A stretch of 64,000 nucleotides of DNA from Plumapathes pennacea (GCA_964036295.1 OZ038470.1:2469501-2533500); one strand, 5' to 3'. Positions 8,732 to 20,193 are shown, numbered from the stretch's first letter. Notes: a model not told the origin generated them from the sequence alone. Made by a program: numbers and translations.

Positions 8732-9260
8732 ACTGTTTATTATGTGTGTGCTGATTTTATGATGTGACTAAAAGTCCTGCAATCTGATTGGTTGAGTGTG
8801 AGACCAATCAGAAATGCGAGAATACGCGCAACTTGCTTCTGCAAACAGATCGCAATCATTTATTTTTTATTTTTTATTTATACCAGAGTAAGTACACCGC
8901 CAATCACAAACTAGGCCTTTACCAATCACAGTGGTTGCAAAGAAACACTTTCAACCAACCAGAATCCAAAATAATTTGCGTTTGGTTTTTCTTGAAGAAG
9001 AAATCAGCAGCACGAGGACACGGGGTGGTCATCACAGTTTCATAATTTTGCAGAGGATCGAGTCAACGAACGAAAGGGGGCGAAATGACTACCTTCATTC
9101 GTGGTCAATTGTGGCCTACTTTTAACATTTTCGGCTGACACTGTGAGGCGGTACGCCACGCTGCAAATTTGAATCGTTTCGAAGCCGTCACGCGCCAGTC
9201 CGAAACATGACGTACAGCACGAATATTCCATAAAACAGCTGGCAGTGCGAGCGGCCGGTA

Positions 9261-9373
9261 AGGCCTGTTTCAAACTCCGCAGTTCACACACGTCGAACAC
9301 AATGCAAATGTATCGTTTCAGCTCATTTACATTGTATTTGACGCATGTGAAGTTCGACGTTTGAAACGGGCCT
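9261..9373. mobile_element. 113-bp fold-back MITE (GTTTCAAAC family)
   Basis: The ends AGGCCTGTTTCAAAC and GTTTGAAACGGGCCT are inverted, and most of the element folds on itself. TAA stands at both ends if the ends are set at GGCC, as in PIF/Harbinger-type MITEs. A second copy lies at 11981-12102. Confidence 0.65.
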
Positions 9374-9762
9374 AAAATGCGCACGCGAAACTTACGATAA
9401 ATGAAGTAATTAGCGTAAAGCCGTTCACTTTTAAATGATACTGAAATTAATGCACCGCAGTCAAACCTTGGCGCTTTCCATTTGGACAAGAAAACTGAAA
9501 ATTCCGGGAGGAAACCAAATGGTGAAGATTTTCGGAAATTGTGGACAACCTCATATTGTTCGACCGAGCGCCCCTTCCCCGGCGGTCCGCAGTCCCAAGT
9601 CGGTGATATCTGTCCATTGTAAAATGTTTTATACATGAAAACAAAATTAGTTTTTACCAAATATTTTAGAAGCCCAAGTATTTTTCAGTTAATATATTTT
9701 TAGGGAAATTAGTATTGTTAGCCGGAAGTAAACATACTCAATCCTTTGTTTTTCTGCAGAAA

Positions 9763-9776
9763 GTTTCCATGGCAAC
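9763..9776. promoter_or_regulatory. RFX-type X-box (GTTTCCATGGCAAC)
   Basis: Both half-sites of the RFX consensus are present with a 2-bp centre. It lies 7 bp before the longest possible start of the PP2D1-like gene and 112 bp before the more likely one. RFX factors drive ciliary and sperm genes in animals. Use here is inferred. Confidence 0.45.
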
Positions 9777-9782
9777 AACGCA

Positions 9783-11501
9783 TTGCATTGTATTTCGCGC
9801 GACCGAACGCGCGTTGACGTCTGCTTCATGTGGTGCGACTTTGTAAACGAAGATGTGCTGGATACTGACATTGTTGGGACAAGTATTATGATGGCAGATC
9901 TGGAGGAAAGACGGGAAAGGAGAGAGAATGATCCAGATGTCGGGGCTGAATCGCTTTCACCAAGAAAGAGCGACAGTGGAATAAGTTCGTCGCCGTCGCT
10001 GCGTCTTCCCCCGATCGAACGAGAACAGAAACGGAAGCTGCTAAAGCCTGAGATAAAGTTGCTTTGCATGAAATGCGAAGACGAAATAAGCGTCCGATCG
10101 TGGAAAGAACACAAAGAATTTCACAACGCCCTCCAAATATTCCGCTATTCGATGGAAAACAAACCAGCCAGTGTCAAGCAATTACTGAAGAGGCGGAGAG
10201 GGATTATGAGACGCTTGAACGAAGCTGTGAACTCTGAAAATCCGCTCTCTACAAAAAAACTTCACAAACTCAACCTTGCATACGAGCTTTTGAAGTCGTA
10301 CATAGAGGGAACAGCGGTAGTGACGAGGCAACTCTCTGATGGTTTCTGCCCGTTCGTCAACGGCGAAGGCGAAAACTTGTCAAGCGCATTGGCTTTTGGG
10401 GTTTGCCAAAGTGCTAATCCGCGTTGGAAGCCTTCAATGGAAGACAGGTATGCTTTTAAGGATTGCTTTTGTAATGATCCACAGAGCGGTTTCTTTGCCA
10501 TTTATGATGGCTATGGCGGCTCGATGGCTGCTGACAAATGTGCTCGCCATTTTCACGAAATTCTCGAAAACAAAGTCGATCGCGTTTACAACGAGTCCAT
10601 AAAACACTCAAAGCTGACTCTGGAAATTGTGGGTGCTTTCAAGGAAGCCTACGAAGAGATGGACAAGATTTTATTGCATGGAGTGGACGAACACTCAAGA
10701 AACCGCTGGAGCGGTTGTTCAGCATTAACTTGTTTACTCAGAGGAAATAACTTGTATGTGGCGAATGCTGGAAATGTACGAGCGGTTCTTTGCAGGGGAG
10801 ATGGATCCATCGAGCGAGTCTCATATGATCACAGTCCCTGGGACAGAACTGAGAGACGGAGGGTCCGAAAAGCGAATGGAGATGTTTCCAAGAGTGAGAG
10901 AACAGCTTTAGTGAATGGACTGGTCTCAAGCACTCGTGGTTTGGGCAATCATGGAGACCCAGATCTCAAAGTCAGTGTGATCCACAAGCCGGTCGTGAAT
11001 TGTGTTCCCCTTGAGGACGCTGATCAGTTCATGATCTTGGCGTCTAACGGTATCTGGGACGTTTTAAACGAAGAAGAGGTCATCCTTCTAATCGAGGACA
11101 TTATTCCTGACTTAGACGTCAAAGCCATAGTAAAGCGAATGCAGGAGAGGACCTCTGCACTTGCTTCGGGCTCAGTGTTTGATTCAAGAAGGGATGAAAT
11201 TCCTGAACAGGATGGGGACAATGATGAGGATGAGAGTGGGAAGGTAACAGAAAATCCAAGAATTGAAAAGTTTACGAAAAGCTATGAGGACACCAGAAGA
11301 TCAGGGGAACATGCATCATCTCAGTCAAGTTTCTCCCTTCCTAGGGGATCACGAGAGGAAAAGGCTTGTGCACTGGCTAAGGCACTCAGTGAGAGACTGG
11401 TGGAAGGGGCGCTCTTGGCAGGTAGCAGGGACAATGTGACTGTTACAGTGGTTCTTCTAAAGGGATGCCCTCTTCAGATGTTTCTTCTGCCAGCCTTATG
11501 A
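9783..11501 (+). CDS. PP2C-like domain protein (PP2D1/CG9801-like), predicted pseudophosphatase with C2H2-type finger
   Basis: This is a single-exon frame of 572 residues from ATG 9783, or 537 from ATG 9888 (MMADLEERR), which looks more natural. Numbering here is from 9783. C95-x2-C98-x11-H110-x3-H114 forms a zinc-finger-like pattern. The PP2C fold follows: 'PSMED' keeps Glu and Asp of motif 1. D242 of 'YDGYGG' is kept, but the usual His is Tyr. 'ANAGNVRAVL' has Asn331 where active enzymes have Asp in GDS/GDR. 'ASNGIWDVL' has Asn422 in place of the metal-binding Asp. 'GSRDNVTVTVV' keeps D550. Losing two acidic positions points to an inactive or scaffold role. An acidic insert lies at about residues 473-495. 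The family resembles vertebrate PP2D1 and fly CG9801. AATAAA lies at 11814. Confidence 0.8.
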   Translation: MHCISRDRTRVDVCFMWCDFVNEDVLDTDIVGTSIMMADLEERRERRENDPDVGAESLSPRKSDSGISSSPSLRLPPIEREQKRKLLKPEIKLLCMKCEDEISVRSWKEHKEFHNALQIFRYSMENKPASVKQLLKRRRGIMRRLNEAVNSENPLSTKKLHKLNLAYELLKSYIEGTAVVTRQLSDGFCPFVNGEGENLSSALAFGVCQSANPRWKPSMEDRYAFKDCFCNDPQSGFFAIYDGYGGSMAADKCARHFHEILENKVDRVYNESIKHSKLTLEIVGAFKEAYEEMDKILLHGVDEHSRNRWSGCSALTCLLRGNNLYVANAGNVRAVLCRGDGSIERVSYDHSPWDRTERRRVRKANGDVSKSERTALVNGLVSSTRGLGNHGDPDLKVSVIHKPVVNCVPLEDADQFMILASNGIWDVLNEEEVILLIEDIIPDLDVKAIVKRMQERTSALASGSVFDSRRDEIPEQDGDNDEDESGKVTENPRIEKFTKSYEDTRRSGEHASSQSSFSLPRGSREEKACALAKALSERLVEGALLAGSRDNVTVTVVLLKGCPLQMFLLPAL

Positions 11502-12474
11502 ATCATTCCCATGTTTATGACATATTTTCCCAATCAGCCATTCAAGACGAAAATTAGCAGTGTGGTGAAAGTCAACAGCAGCATTATCAAGAGCCAAATT
11601 CTCCCTTATACACTAAGGCAATTGAAACACCCTATTCTCTGACCAGAAAGACAGCATCATCAAACATGATTTGTTGTTTAGCTTTTTTTCTGTTTGATTT
11701 GTTCATTGAATGTTTATGTTTCGAAACCCAGAACATTTTTGCAAAGGAATGTTTAGGCAGACTATAGTGCTGTGTTTACAGGCATGTAAATTATTGTTAG
11801 GTAAATATTTCCTAATAAATTTATTTTAGAGACAATGGAATGCTGGTTGTGCATGGTCCAGTGGTAGAGATATCTTACTGACCAAGTGTGTGGTCCATAT
11901 TTTAAGTTATGTAGGACCAAGTTTTTTCCTCACAAAGCATACAGGTCGTGAGGTGAGGAAAAAATGAGATTCCATGGCTCAGGCCTCTTTTAAATGTCAA
12001 ACTCCACATGTGTCGAATACAGTGTAAATTAGCTGAAACAATAGATTTTGCTCATTTGCACTGTAGTCGATGCATGTGAAGTTTGATGTTTGAAACAGGC
12101 CTTACAGTACGGACTAGGCAAATGCATCCACCATGTTGTGGATGTTATTTTATTTGTAACAAAAACAGCCATGGTGTTTGTTACCATGTATACATGTTCT
12201 TGTGACCATTAGAATGTCTTCATCAAAGAGGGCAATCTTTGGGAAACCGTCCTATATTGCAACGAAGTTGACTAATATTTACAAGTGTTATCTCACCTAC
12301 ATTAATGCTGAACTGCTAAGTAACAGCTGCAAGATTACTGTCTAGCTGGGTATGCATGCTTTTTCTTTTTTTTTTCTAGGGTAAACAGTTATATATACAA
12401 GCTAAACTTTCCCACTTCCAAAGTTAATCTAGCTGGAAATGACTGGGAACATGCAGGAAGCTGCTGGCTAAAAC
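11502..12474. other. Tail-to-tail spacer between the PP2D1-like gene and NUSAP1
   Basis: Holds both 3' untranslated regions. AATAAA at 11814-11819 serves the plus gene, and TTTATT at 12149-12154 (AATAAA on minus) could serve NUSAP1. A MITE lies at 11981-12102. No further gene is seen. Confidence 0.5.
11981..12102. mobile_element. Second copy of the GTTTCAAAC fold-back MITE
   Basis: About 122 bp, opening with AGGCCTCTTTTAAATGTCAAAC and closing with GATGTTTGAAACAGGCCT. It is more diverged than the copy at 9261. Confidence 0.6.
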
Positions 12475-14206
12475 TCAGTGGACAAGTCCTCTTCGCCTAC
12501 TCATGGCCTCTGTTCTCTTGTCTGCTCGGTTCCTGGTGGCTTTATTACGACGTTGATCCCTGAAAGAAAGTTGGCACGAAATTGTTAATTTCTTAACTAC
12601 TTCTATAAGCAATCAACTAACTTCAATTTTGTCTCTTCTTTCCTAAGGCTGATGGAAGTTCCAATTTATTATTATTCACTCTTGTTACTTATAAAATAAT
12701 CCCTGGGAGCAGTGCTTGAGAACCTCACTTCCATGTCTTTGTTGCTGTGTCTCCCAGAAGTTCTTTTGTCATGCTCTCTCTGCACTTGATAACACTGTTC
12801 AAGAACTCACCACAACAACCCTGTATCCAAGATTACCAGTCTAGTGAAACAAAGTCTTAAATGCTAATTACCTTGTTGACGTTTTTACAGACTTCATGTC
12901 AACTTTGTGGTCGACAACTGTTGCTCTCTTGGTAGGCCTTTTGTTCTCGTCCTTTTTGTTTTGGGACATGGGCTGTAATTTTCCAGTGTATGGTTTGTAA
13001 GACAGTGGCTTTGCCAGGCTTGCCTGAAGGTCAAACTTCTTCCTTGGAGTTGGGTCTGGTCCTGGTGTGTTGTTTGTATTTCCACCAAGAGAGAACCTGC
13101 AAAAGAAATAGAGATAAATATGTAACAGTGCTCGAAATAAAAGCAAACAAAAGCAATCTAGGTTGTTCCCATGTCAACTGTTGGACAACCAAACCCAAGG
13201 ATAATTTCCAATATAAACTAATTGCCCTGGTTCCCACCTCTAGGGTGCTATTTAGGAAAAAATATGGGCACATTCTGTATGATGCCAATTTTGTTTGTGT
13301 GTGTGTGTAGACTGAACATTCCCACTCCTTGTCTGGCCAAAGATTATATGATTGTATGAGTGACAAATGAGCACAAATCAATGCCATTGAACTTGAGCAG
13401 CAGAGTGAGGCTGGAGCCCAAAAATCTTCATTTTCACTTGTGAACATGATCTTTGGCCAGAAAAAAGAAGGATTGTTCTCGGTAGACCCCATCTTGTGTG
13501 AGGTTCTGAATATGTACTTACCTGTATGGTGTTGTGGCAAGAGATTTGCGTGTGACCTTGGGAGTTCTGGGTCTGTTCTCTCCACTTGTAGCACTAAAAC
13601 TGAAGCCAAGTGTTGCTGCCTTGAAGATCTTGGGTGATTTTAGCCTTGACTTCCCATCTTTTGCTGGTATGGTGACAATTTTTGTCTCTTCATTAAATAC
13701 AATGCTCCTTGGATTTTTGTCAAAGACAAATGTCGCTGACTTTGGGAGTGCTGTGATACTTGGATTGAATGTTTTTGTGGCACTTTCTCCAAGGTTTTTC
13801 TTCCCAATACTCTTTTTGCTATTTGAAGCTTTTCTAGTCTCCTACAATGAAATTATCATAAGTGGTGTTACTATATTGTATCTGTAAGTACCAATATATA
13901 TATATACATATACATATATATAATATGTACAGTCAATTCAAAAAAGGTTGACCCTCAAAAAATAGCAAATAGGCAAATACCATGACCGAAAGGGTGTTCA
14001 TATCTTCAAGCCGCCGTGTAATTTTCTTTTTATTATATCAGACACGAGTGTTTTACGAGAAATTGCACAAACAACCGTGCAAAAGCAGGAAATGATGCCA
14101 ATGATATCCTCACTAGTGAGGATATAGAAAATACGCCACTCAGGTCCTGGATGTAGTTTCGTATGGATTTTACGCATGGTATATTTTCCAGTAAAACACT
14201 CGTGTC

Positions 14207-14243
<37 letters not shown>

Positions 14244-16405
14244 ATAGAGGATGAACCCATGCCAGCAGGCAATCAGGTTCAGTTACTATTTTTCCTTTTT
14301 AGTTCTTCACCACCTTATTCGGATGAAAGCTGATTGAACAGTTCTCACTACACCATTCATATATTTCCTACTTTCATGATTGAAAGTGAAAACCCTCTAT
14401 CAGTTGTTACCTTTTTGGCTACAGGTGTGTCAACCTGTGTGTCAGATGTTGCACCATGGGTTTTATTTTCTGCCATCTGTGAAAATTATTGAAGGATACC
14501 TGAGTATCAATAATGTTTAACCTTTTTAGGCCAAATAAGCTAGCAATCATGCTATCTTATCCAACTCTCTTTCTTGGGAAGAAAACCTCTGGGACTAGGG
14601 AGACATTTTTAGTCTTAAAAGTGGAAGGAATGAGATCAAAGAAGTAGAGAGCTAAATTTTTGTTTACTTTCCTGTAGAACAAGACAATTATTTGTAAATT
14701 TACCTTTGTCCTTTTGGTGGTGCTCTCCATGTGTTGTCTTCTTTTACGCTTTTTGGCCAAATAAACATCAATGGAATCCATTCTACACAAAGTAACAGTA
14801 TTATAATACATCGATTAAAGTATAATGGATGATTCAAAGGAGAAGGTGTAGACAAGAACAGAAAAATAAGGAACCTTACATGGAACAAAATAAGAGGAAA
14901 CAGAAAAAGACCTTACTTGTCAAACTGGGCCTTATGTATTTTTTTCCAATCCTTCAGGTTAGAACCTGTGTTACAGAAAAAATATAAATTTTGCAAAGTC
15001 TAAGTCAAAATAATGTCTGAGTGTATTGTAAACTAGTGGACAGATAGTGAGGACATAAGAAGCTAAAATTCCTTTATTACCTGGAGTGGTATTGACTGGG
15101 ACGCTGACCCCTTGAGCCACAAATCGTGGGATACAGGATTTAGGCACTGCATGGTTATATGGTATTAAAGAAAACAATGTATTAGTCTGGTGTCTGGCAG
15201 TTTCTGGCAACTTTGCTCTCTTCAAATGCTGTCAGCTACCATATACTCACATGTTTCTTTCACTTTGTTTTCAAGTTGCTCCAGAACTTCTTGTTTGTAG
15301 CTGTCTGTTTCCTTTCCCTGTACTTGCTGTGGAGTCAAGACCTGCAATACAATATTATTATGACATAGGCAAGGCCCATTGAGAACCCAAAATAAGAGGT
15401 ATCACAGTGTAGCGAGTACTCACTGGTAATATATTTCAAGCCATGCTAACGTAATCAAGCTTCTGTAAATAAAAAGACAATTGTTTACCTGCTTGACATT
15501 TTGCTTCTCTGTTGTGTCTTCAGTTACACTAAGAAATATAACAAGATATATACCTAATTAATGCCTTATGTTCTCCATAAAGGAATTGGATGCTATATTT
15601 TTTATCATTCTAAAAATATTGTTATTGATTTGAAAGCTTGTCTGATCATTGCCCAATATTCATTTTGTGGAGTGCCCATCAATGCTTTTCTTTTTTTGTG
15701 AGTTTTATCTCACTGCAATATAAACAATACTATGATGACACTTACCCATCTTCAATCTGCGGCACAAAGTGCATCTTGGCATATTCTTTCAGGCTTTCCA
15801 CTAATTGCGTGGTCTGAAGATGACATCGAATATATCGTCAAAATATGTTTAAATATATTGCTTTCACGAAGGGCTCATGCACCCAACAGTCAGCAAAGTA
15901 CTAATTGAATGAGTTTTTATTGTTTGGCAAATTTGTCCAACACCGACTTTCAGCTGTTGTAATATACACAACTCGCTTCATAGCGTGTTCAAAGTGACAG
16001 GTTTTTCGACAACTAAGCCCTAGTGGGTATGAGAAACTATAAATACGATTGCATCTCGATCTCACTCTGTAATTCTATCACAGTTGTAGTCGGTGATCCT
16101 GGATGGCATGGTTTAGCCTTGATATCGATTTGGTAGGTGTAACCAAATACCCAGCCCGATTTTAACTTACGTCTATCGATTAATACAGCCTTACACGACA
16201 AGCTCGAAAGTTAAGATCGCACCACTAGTACCATAGACCTTGTACATGCGAAAAAAGACCCTCTGGCAAGTATAAAGGAGTGAAGAGGAAACGGTTTCAC
16301 CTTGCTGTTCGCTTTGATCCCCACAGTTTTGCACAGTTTCTGCAACTGAGCACGTTTCATGTTTTCCAGATCTTCCAAAGTATACATAGCCTCCATTCTT
16401 TCCAC
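12475..16405 (-). CDS. NUSAP1: Nucleolar and spindle-associated protein 1
   Basis: Eleven exons join in phase (minus strand): 16405-16301, 15813-15746, 15528-15489, 15341-15251, 15146-15081, 14965-14917, 14782-14704, 14476-14411, 13841-13522, 13096-12872 and 12559-12475, about 397 aa. All introns are GT-AG. Residues 7-50 ('YTLEDLENMKRAQLQKLCKT...') form the N-terminal SAP DNA-binding motif. The middle 'LKDWKKIHKAQFDKMDSIDV' matches the conserved NUSAP core. The C-terminal 'SLAKPLSYKPYTGKLQPM' is the microtubule-binding signature, and the protein ends in a basic helix with 'MSRRRGLVH'. NUSAP1 bundles and crosslinks spindle microtubules around chromosomes and is controlled by Ran-GTP and importins in vertebrates. 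The human protein is 441 aa. The start could also be the Met at 16396. It shares a 400-bp head-to-head region with FKRP. Confidence 0.9.
14213..14241. repeat. (AT)n microsatellite in a NUSAP1 intron
   Basis: An uninterrupted alternating TA tract. A smaller TATA/CATATA cluster lies at 13892-13925 in the same intron. Confidence 0.85.
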
Positions 16406-16808
16406 TGATGATAAATTCCAGCTGATACGTGAGCTAATTCTTGGCGTATAATTGGGAAAAACGTTGTGTGATCAGAAGAACCTTTGATCGTGGTGAACGT
16501 TGGAAGCAACAACCAATTATTTGAACTTATCTCCTTTATTCTCATTGGTTGGTTGGGCCCGTGGACGTGAAGTGCACTGGGACGATTTTGTTCCCAGTTT
16601 TTCTCACTGCCACTGAAGGAACGCCTGGCATAAAATTTATATAAGCCACTTGTGTTTTGACTTTCAAGCATTAGTGGTTAGTAGCAGGGGGCGCAATTAT
16701 CATGCAAGTCACGGATGATGACTGTGAGTGGCTTTCTAGCACAAATAACCACTCATCGAGGCCACTGATCGATCAGTTCGACCACTGAAGTATCGACTGC
16801 ATTCGAGT
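16406..16808. promoter_or_regulatory. Bidirectional promoter of NUSAP1 and FKRP
   Basis: The 403 bp between two divergent start codons. CCAAT at 16513-16517 and inverted ATTGG at 16544-16548 are 26 bp apart, with TTTGAA (a CHR-like motif) at 16520-16525. Paired CCAAT boxes with a CHR are typical of mitotic genes such as NUSAP1. Function is inferred. Confidence 0.45.
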
Positions 16809-18383
16809 ATGTCCTTGACGAGGTGCCATCTCATATTGATGTGTGCGATCCTATGTAACTGCTTGGTACTTTTCTACATTTCTCATGTTCATATTAGTAG
16901 CACCTATGAAGATTTTAGAAAAGTCGACTCTGCAAACGCCCCGGTTCAATCTCAAGATGGGTTCGAATCAGAAGTGACAATACTTATCCTCGAATTCGAG
17001 GAGTTTGAAAACGACTTGCCTCGAACGATCCAGTCTATAGTAGATGTTTTACCTAAAATCCACATCCTTGTTATTTCACGACGACGCCCTTACCCTCCTG
17101 TGGATTTTCCAACGGGAAATGTGCAACTTGTAATCGAAGAAGTCTCTCTGGACCAAAAGCAGTCGGCGGGACGCCCGGAAAGCTACATCTCCACACCTTA
17201 TGTTCTCGTGGTTCCTGATGGAACGAGGTTTCGCTCCAAAGATCTTCCCACTGCTATGCTTAAAGAACTCAAAGGAAGCTTGTCACAAAGTCAAATTAAG
17301 ATTATTGCTGCCCCTTTGGATAGTCAAACAGCACAATGCAATAACTTGAAGATTGACATAAAAAGATGGACACTCGAGTATTCTTTCTCTGTTGGTGAAT
17401 CTGAAAGTCATTTTAAGATTTGTGACTCTGTTACTTCCACTCCCATTGTTCTCCTGAAATCTGCATTTTTTCACAGCTTGAGTATTCCATACTTGAGGCC
17501 TTTTCCACAGAGTTTGTTTATTCAGTCTGCAATTTATCACCTAAAGACAAAGCTGCTGCAGAAGGATGCATTCTCTAAGGGATCAGAACTCTTTACAAAT
17601 CCTCATAACCTTTGGAAATCTCAGAACAATATGAAAAAACGAACAGCTGAGATGTATAGAAGATTTGGAATCAAAAAAGTGATCAAGCCTTCTGGAACAG
17701 TTGAATGGTATGGTTGTAACAAAAACACGGCACGATGTTTTGGTACTGTGGTGGATGATATGCCAGCTTATATTTATGAGTCAAGATGGACGCCACCATG
17801 TTGTCTAAGAAATCTTCAGGAGACAACAAAATATGTTTTTGAGACTCTAGAGAAATCCAATGTGAAGTATTGGCTTGAAGGAGGAAGTCTGCTTGGAGCT
17901 GCTCGACATGGTGATGTAATTCCATGGGACTACGACACTGATATTGGTATTTATAAACATGAAATTGGGAAGTGTGAGTTTCTGGCAAAAGCAGAGGAGC
18001 TTTCAAGAAGTGGATCAAATTTTGTTGACAGTCTTGGTTATGTGTGGGAGAAGGCTAGAGAAGGAGAGTTTTTTCGGGTACAGTACAGCCAGTCTAACCA
18101 TATGCATGTGGACATTTTCCCGTTTTATGAAAAAGATGGCATCATGACAAAAGACACATGGTTCAAGACCCACAGACAGGACACAGAATTTCCTGCACAT
18201 TTTTTGCAGCCTTTGACAATGGTAAATTTTATGGGGATCAAAGCATCAGCCCCTAATAACATCCGGAAGTTCCTGGAGCTTAAGTTTGGTGAGGGTGTAA
18301 TTGAAAATCCAAAATATCCTAACCCAGCTAAACTAAAGCAGAAGTCCAAGCTGAGAGCAAAAGTACAAAAGTTAACCAAATGA
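16809..18383 (+). CDS. FKRP: Fukutin-related protein, ribitol-5-phosphate transferase
   Basis: The protein has 524 residues in one coding exon, as in vertebrates (human 495 aa). A short N-terminus and a membrane anchor at about residues 7-28 make it a type II Golgi protein. The catalytic LicD-like domain holds 'LEGGSLLGAARHGDVIPW', then 'DYDTDIGIY', whose D376 and D378 are the metal-binding DxD. Cys303, Cys310, Cys331 and Cys332 ('GCNKNTARC' and 'PPCCLRN') have the spacing of the zinc-binding cysteines of human FKRP. FKRP adds ribitol-5-phosphate from CDP-ribitol to the core M3 glycan of alpha-dystroglycan, after fukutin. No break is seen. AATAAA lies at 18480. It is transcribed head-to-head with NUSAP1. 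Confidence 0.95.
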   Translation: MSLTRCHLILMCAILCNCLVLFYISHVHISSTYEDFRKVDSANAPVQSQDGFESEVTILILEFEEFENDLPRTIQSIVDVLPKIHILVISRRRPYPPVDFPTGNVQLVIEEVSLDQKQSAGRPESYISTPYVLVVPDGTRFRSKDLPTAMLKELKGSLSQSQIKIIAAPLDSQTAQCNNLKIDIKRWTLEYSFSVGESESHFKICDSVTSTPIVLLKSAFFHSLSIPYLRPFPQSLFIQSAIYHLKTKLLQKDAFSKGSELFTNPHNLWKSQNNMKKRTAEMYRRFGIKKVIKPSGTVEWYGCNKNTARCFGTVVDDMPAYIYESRWTPPCCLRNLQETTKYVFETLEKSNVKYWLEGGSLLGAARHGDVIPWDYDTDIGIYKHEIGKCEFLAKAEELSRSGSNFVDSLGYVWEKAREGEFFRVQYSQSNHMHVDIFPFYEKDGIMTKDTWFKTHRQDTEFPAHFLQPLTMVNFMGIKASAPNNIRKFLELKFGEGVIENPKYPNPAKLKQKSKLRAKVQKLTK

Positions 18384-18479
18384 CAAAGGATGGGTGCTCC
18401 TATAATACAGGAGAGTAACTACAATAGAAATATAAACTAGTTAATACTAAAGTCCCTGTGAGAACTAGTTTTAGTCCAC

Positions 18480-18485
18480 AATAAA
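18480..18485 (+). terminator. FKRP poly(A) signal AATAAA
   Basis: Canonical hexamer 97 bp after the FKRP stop codon. Confidence 0.5.
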
Positions 18486-18784
18486 ACAATGTAAAAGTGA
18501 AAGGGAGGATGTTTCAATGTGAGGTTGATGTTGGATGTACTGACTATCTCATTCCTGAGTATTGGCTGACAATAATTGAGTATTTAACCCTTCATCTGCA
18601 GATCCATGTCAACCTCATGTGATACACTGTACAATGAGATCACATGTAAATTTAGCTTCTTTAATCCAAATTTACAAAATTTGTAAATATTATTTTAATA
18701 TTATTACAAGACAAGTTCGTCTAACAACAGTCAGCTGAGTAATCATGTATTTCTAGTGGGCCCACATGGTATGAGATGCCTAGC

Positions 18785-18968
18785 TTAACCCTTTCGCTCC
18801 AGTAGAGCTTAAAGTACAAATTATTCTCCCAACCATTCAAGAGGGAAGTAAATGAGTGATGTAGCAAGAATTCATAGTTCAGTCTGCTAAAGCTGCTATT
18901 GCCAAGTTGTCACTGCACACACTATATGATACATCTGTTGAGAGAATGAAAATTTTTAAAGAGAAAAT
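18785..18968. repeat. TTAA-type MITE, diverged copy
   Basis: Starts TTAACCCTTTCGCTCC and contains ATTCTCCCAACCATTCAAGAG and GAGTGATGTAG, the hallmarks of the family best preserved at 60920-61119. Its right end is decayed. Confidence 0.6.
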
Positions 18969-20193
18969 ATTATTTTATTTTAGGGATCACATAAAAGAGA
19001 AGCATTTTTTACATTTTTTACTTACTGGGAAAAGAGCCTAGAAAAAAAACCCATCGCATTATGTTGCCAGTTAACAACATGACTTAGCAGTTTATCTTTA
19101 TGATATGAAAGGAACTATAGGTTTTGTCTAAGCTAAAAGCAATTTAAATGATAATATTATAACTGCACGTCATTGCTAAGAAGTTCAGCTATGATACATC
19201 AGGACAAGTTCCCTGTGGTCTTCCATGTTCCGGTCGGAAACTCGATTACTGCCCGACGCCTTCCCGATCACTACTCACAACTTATGCAAAATATCATACC
19301 GTGGGAATCAGTCAGTCAAGTTGAACGTGCCACTGAAATACCTCGAGGGCCTTCTGTACAAAACAACTGAAGCGATTAAAGACTGTATACTCTGATAAAT
19401 CATTTCAACTGCCTAAAGGGACGTGCTCTTCATGTAAATTTGCTGTATTGTTTTCCCAAAGTTCTGCTCTGACCGACTCATTTTTTACACAGCTCGGCTG
19501 CAACTTTTCTACCATTTGCTGATTTTTTGTTTGCTATCTCTTTGACATTTGTTCTAAAAGTTTTTCTGCTGACACAGGACACCTGTTGATAGCATTTTTT
19601 CAAGCTTCACCCCGTGTATAAAAAGGTTTTTATCGGTATCCTTTTTTTGTCCTACAGGTCTACTCAGCCGGGGCGTCACAGACTGCTCATGGCGGTGATG
19701 GAGTTTTTCTGTTAGTTCAACTCCGACCCTTCTGATATGATTATCTTCCCCAATCCATTCCTGCTGAATGATAAAGAAATACGGGACAAAAAATCTTTAA
19801 ACGGAACTTGTGCGAACATTTTACAACACGCGTGAAATGACAATTAATTACAGTTCGCGTGCACTTAATTAAATAAAGCACAGAACTGACGCGTGTGGAA
19901 AAAAAAAAGAAGTTGGCTCCACCTAGTTGACAAGTAATCCAACATGTTCCTCTCCCGATACATTGCCATTTGAAACTTATTAAAACGCATGCACAACAAT
20001 GGAAATTTATTATTCTCATTGTTGTTACGAAGCCCCGGGCATTACAGCGTTTTATGCAACCAGGCCCTGGTAGGTCCGTTTGGTGGGAGAGACGGAACAA
20101 AAAAATAGTGAATGACTGATTTGTTATTGATTTGTTATTTATTTGTTTAATCTTTGATTGGCGTCTTTTCCCAGTGCCGTCTCGAGACTCTAA

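Larger units (their letters stand above)
8732..9782. other. Spacer with dispersed repeats upstream of the PP2D1-like gene
   Basis: No gene is seen. Part of it (about 8900-9050, with CCAATCACA and GCGTTTGGTTTTTCTTG) resembles repeats at 30680-30870 and 49380-49640. A 113-bp MITE lies at 9261-9373 and an X-box at 9763-9776. A 206-codon minus-strand frame across the MITE shows no domain. Confidence 0.5.

Noticed and set aside
9040..9660. 206-codon minus-strand frame
   Set aside because: It runs across a fold-back MITE and has no domain or splice support.
13031..13609. 192-codon minus-strand frame
   Set aside because: It overlaps NUSAP1 exon 10 in another frame and reads through the intron. The phased NUSAP1 model explains the region.
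19173..19370. 65-codon plus-strand frame after FKRP
   Set aside because: The composition is protein-like, but no homology, splice sites or neighbours support it. Noted only in the spacer.
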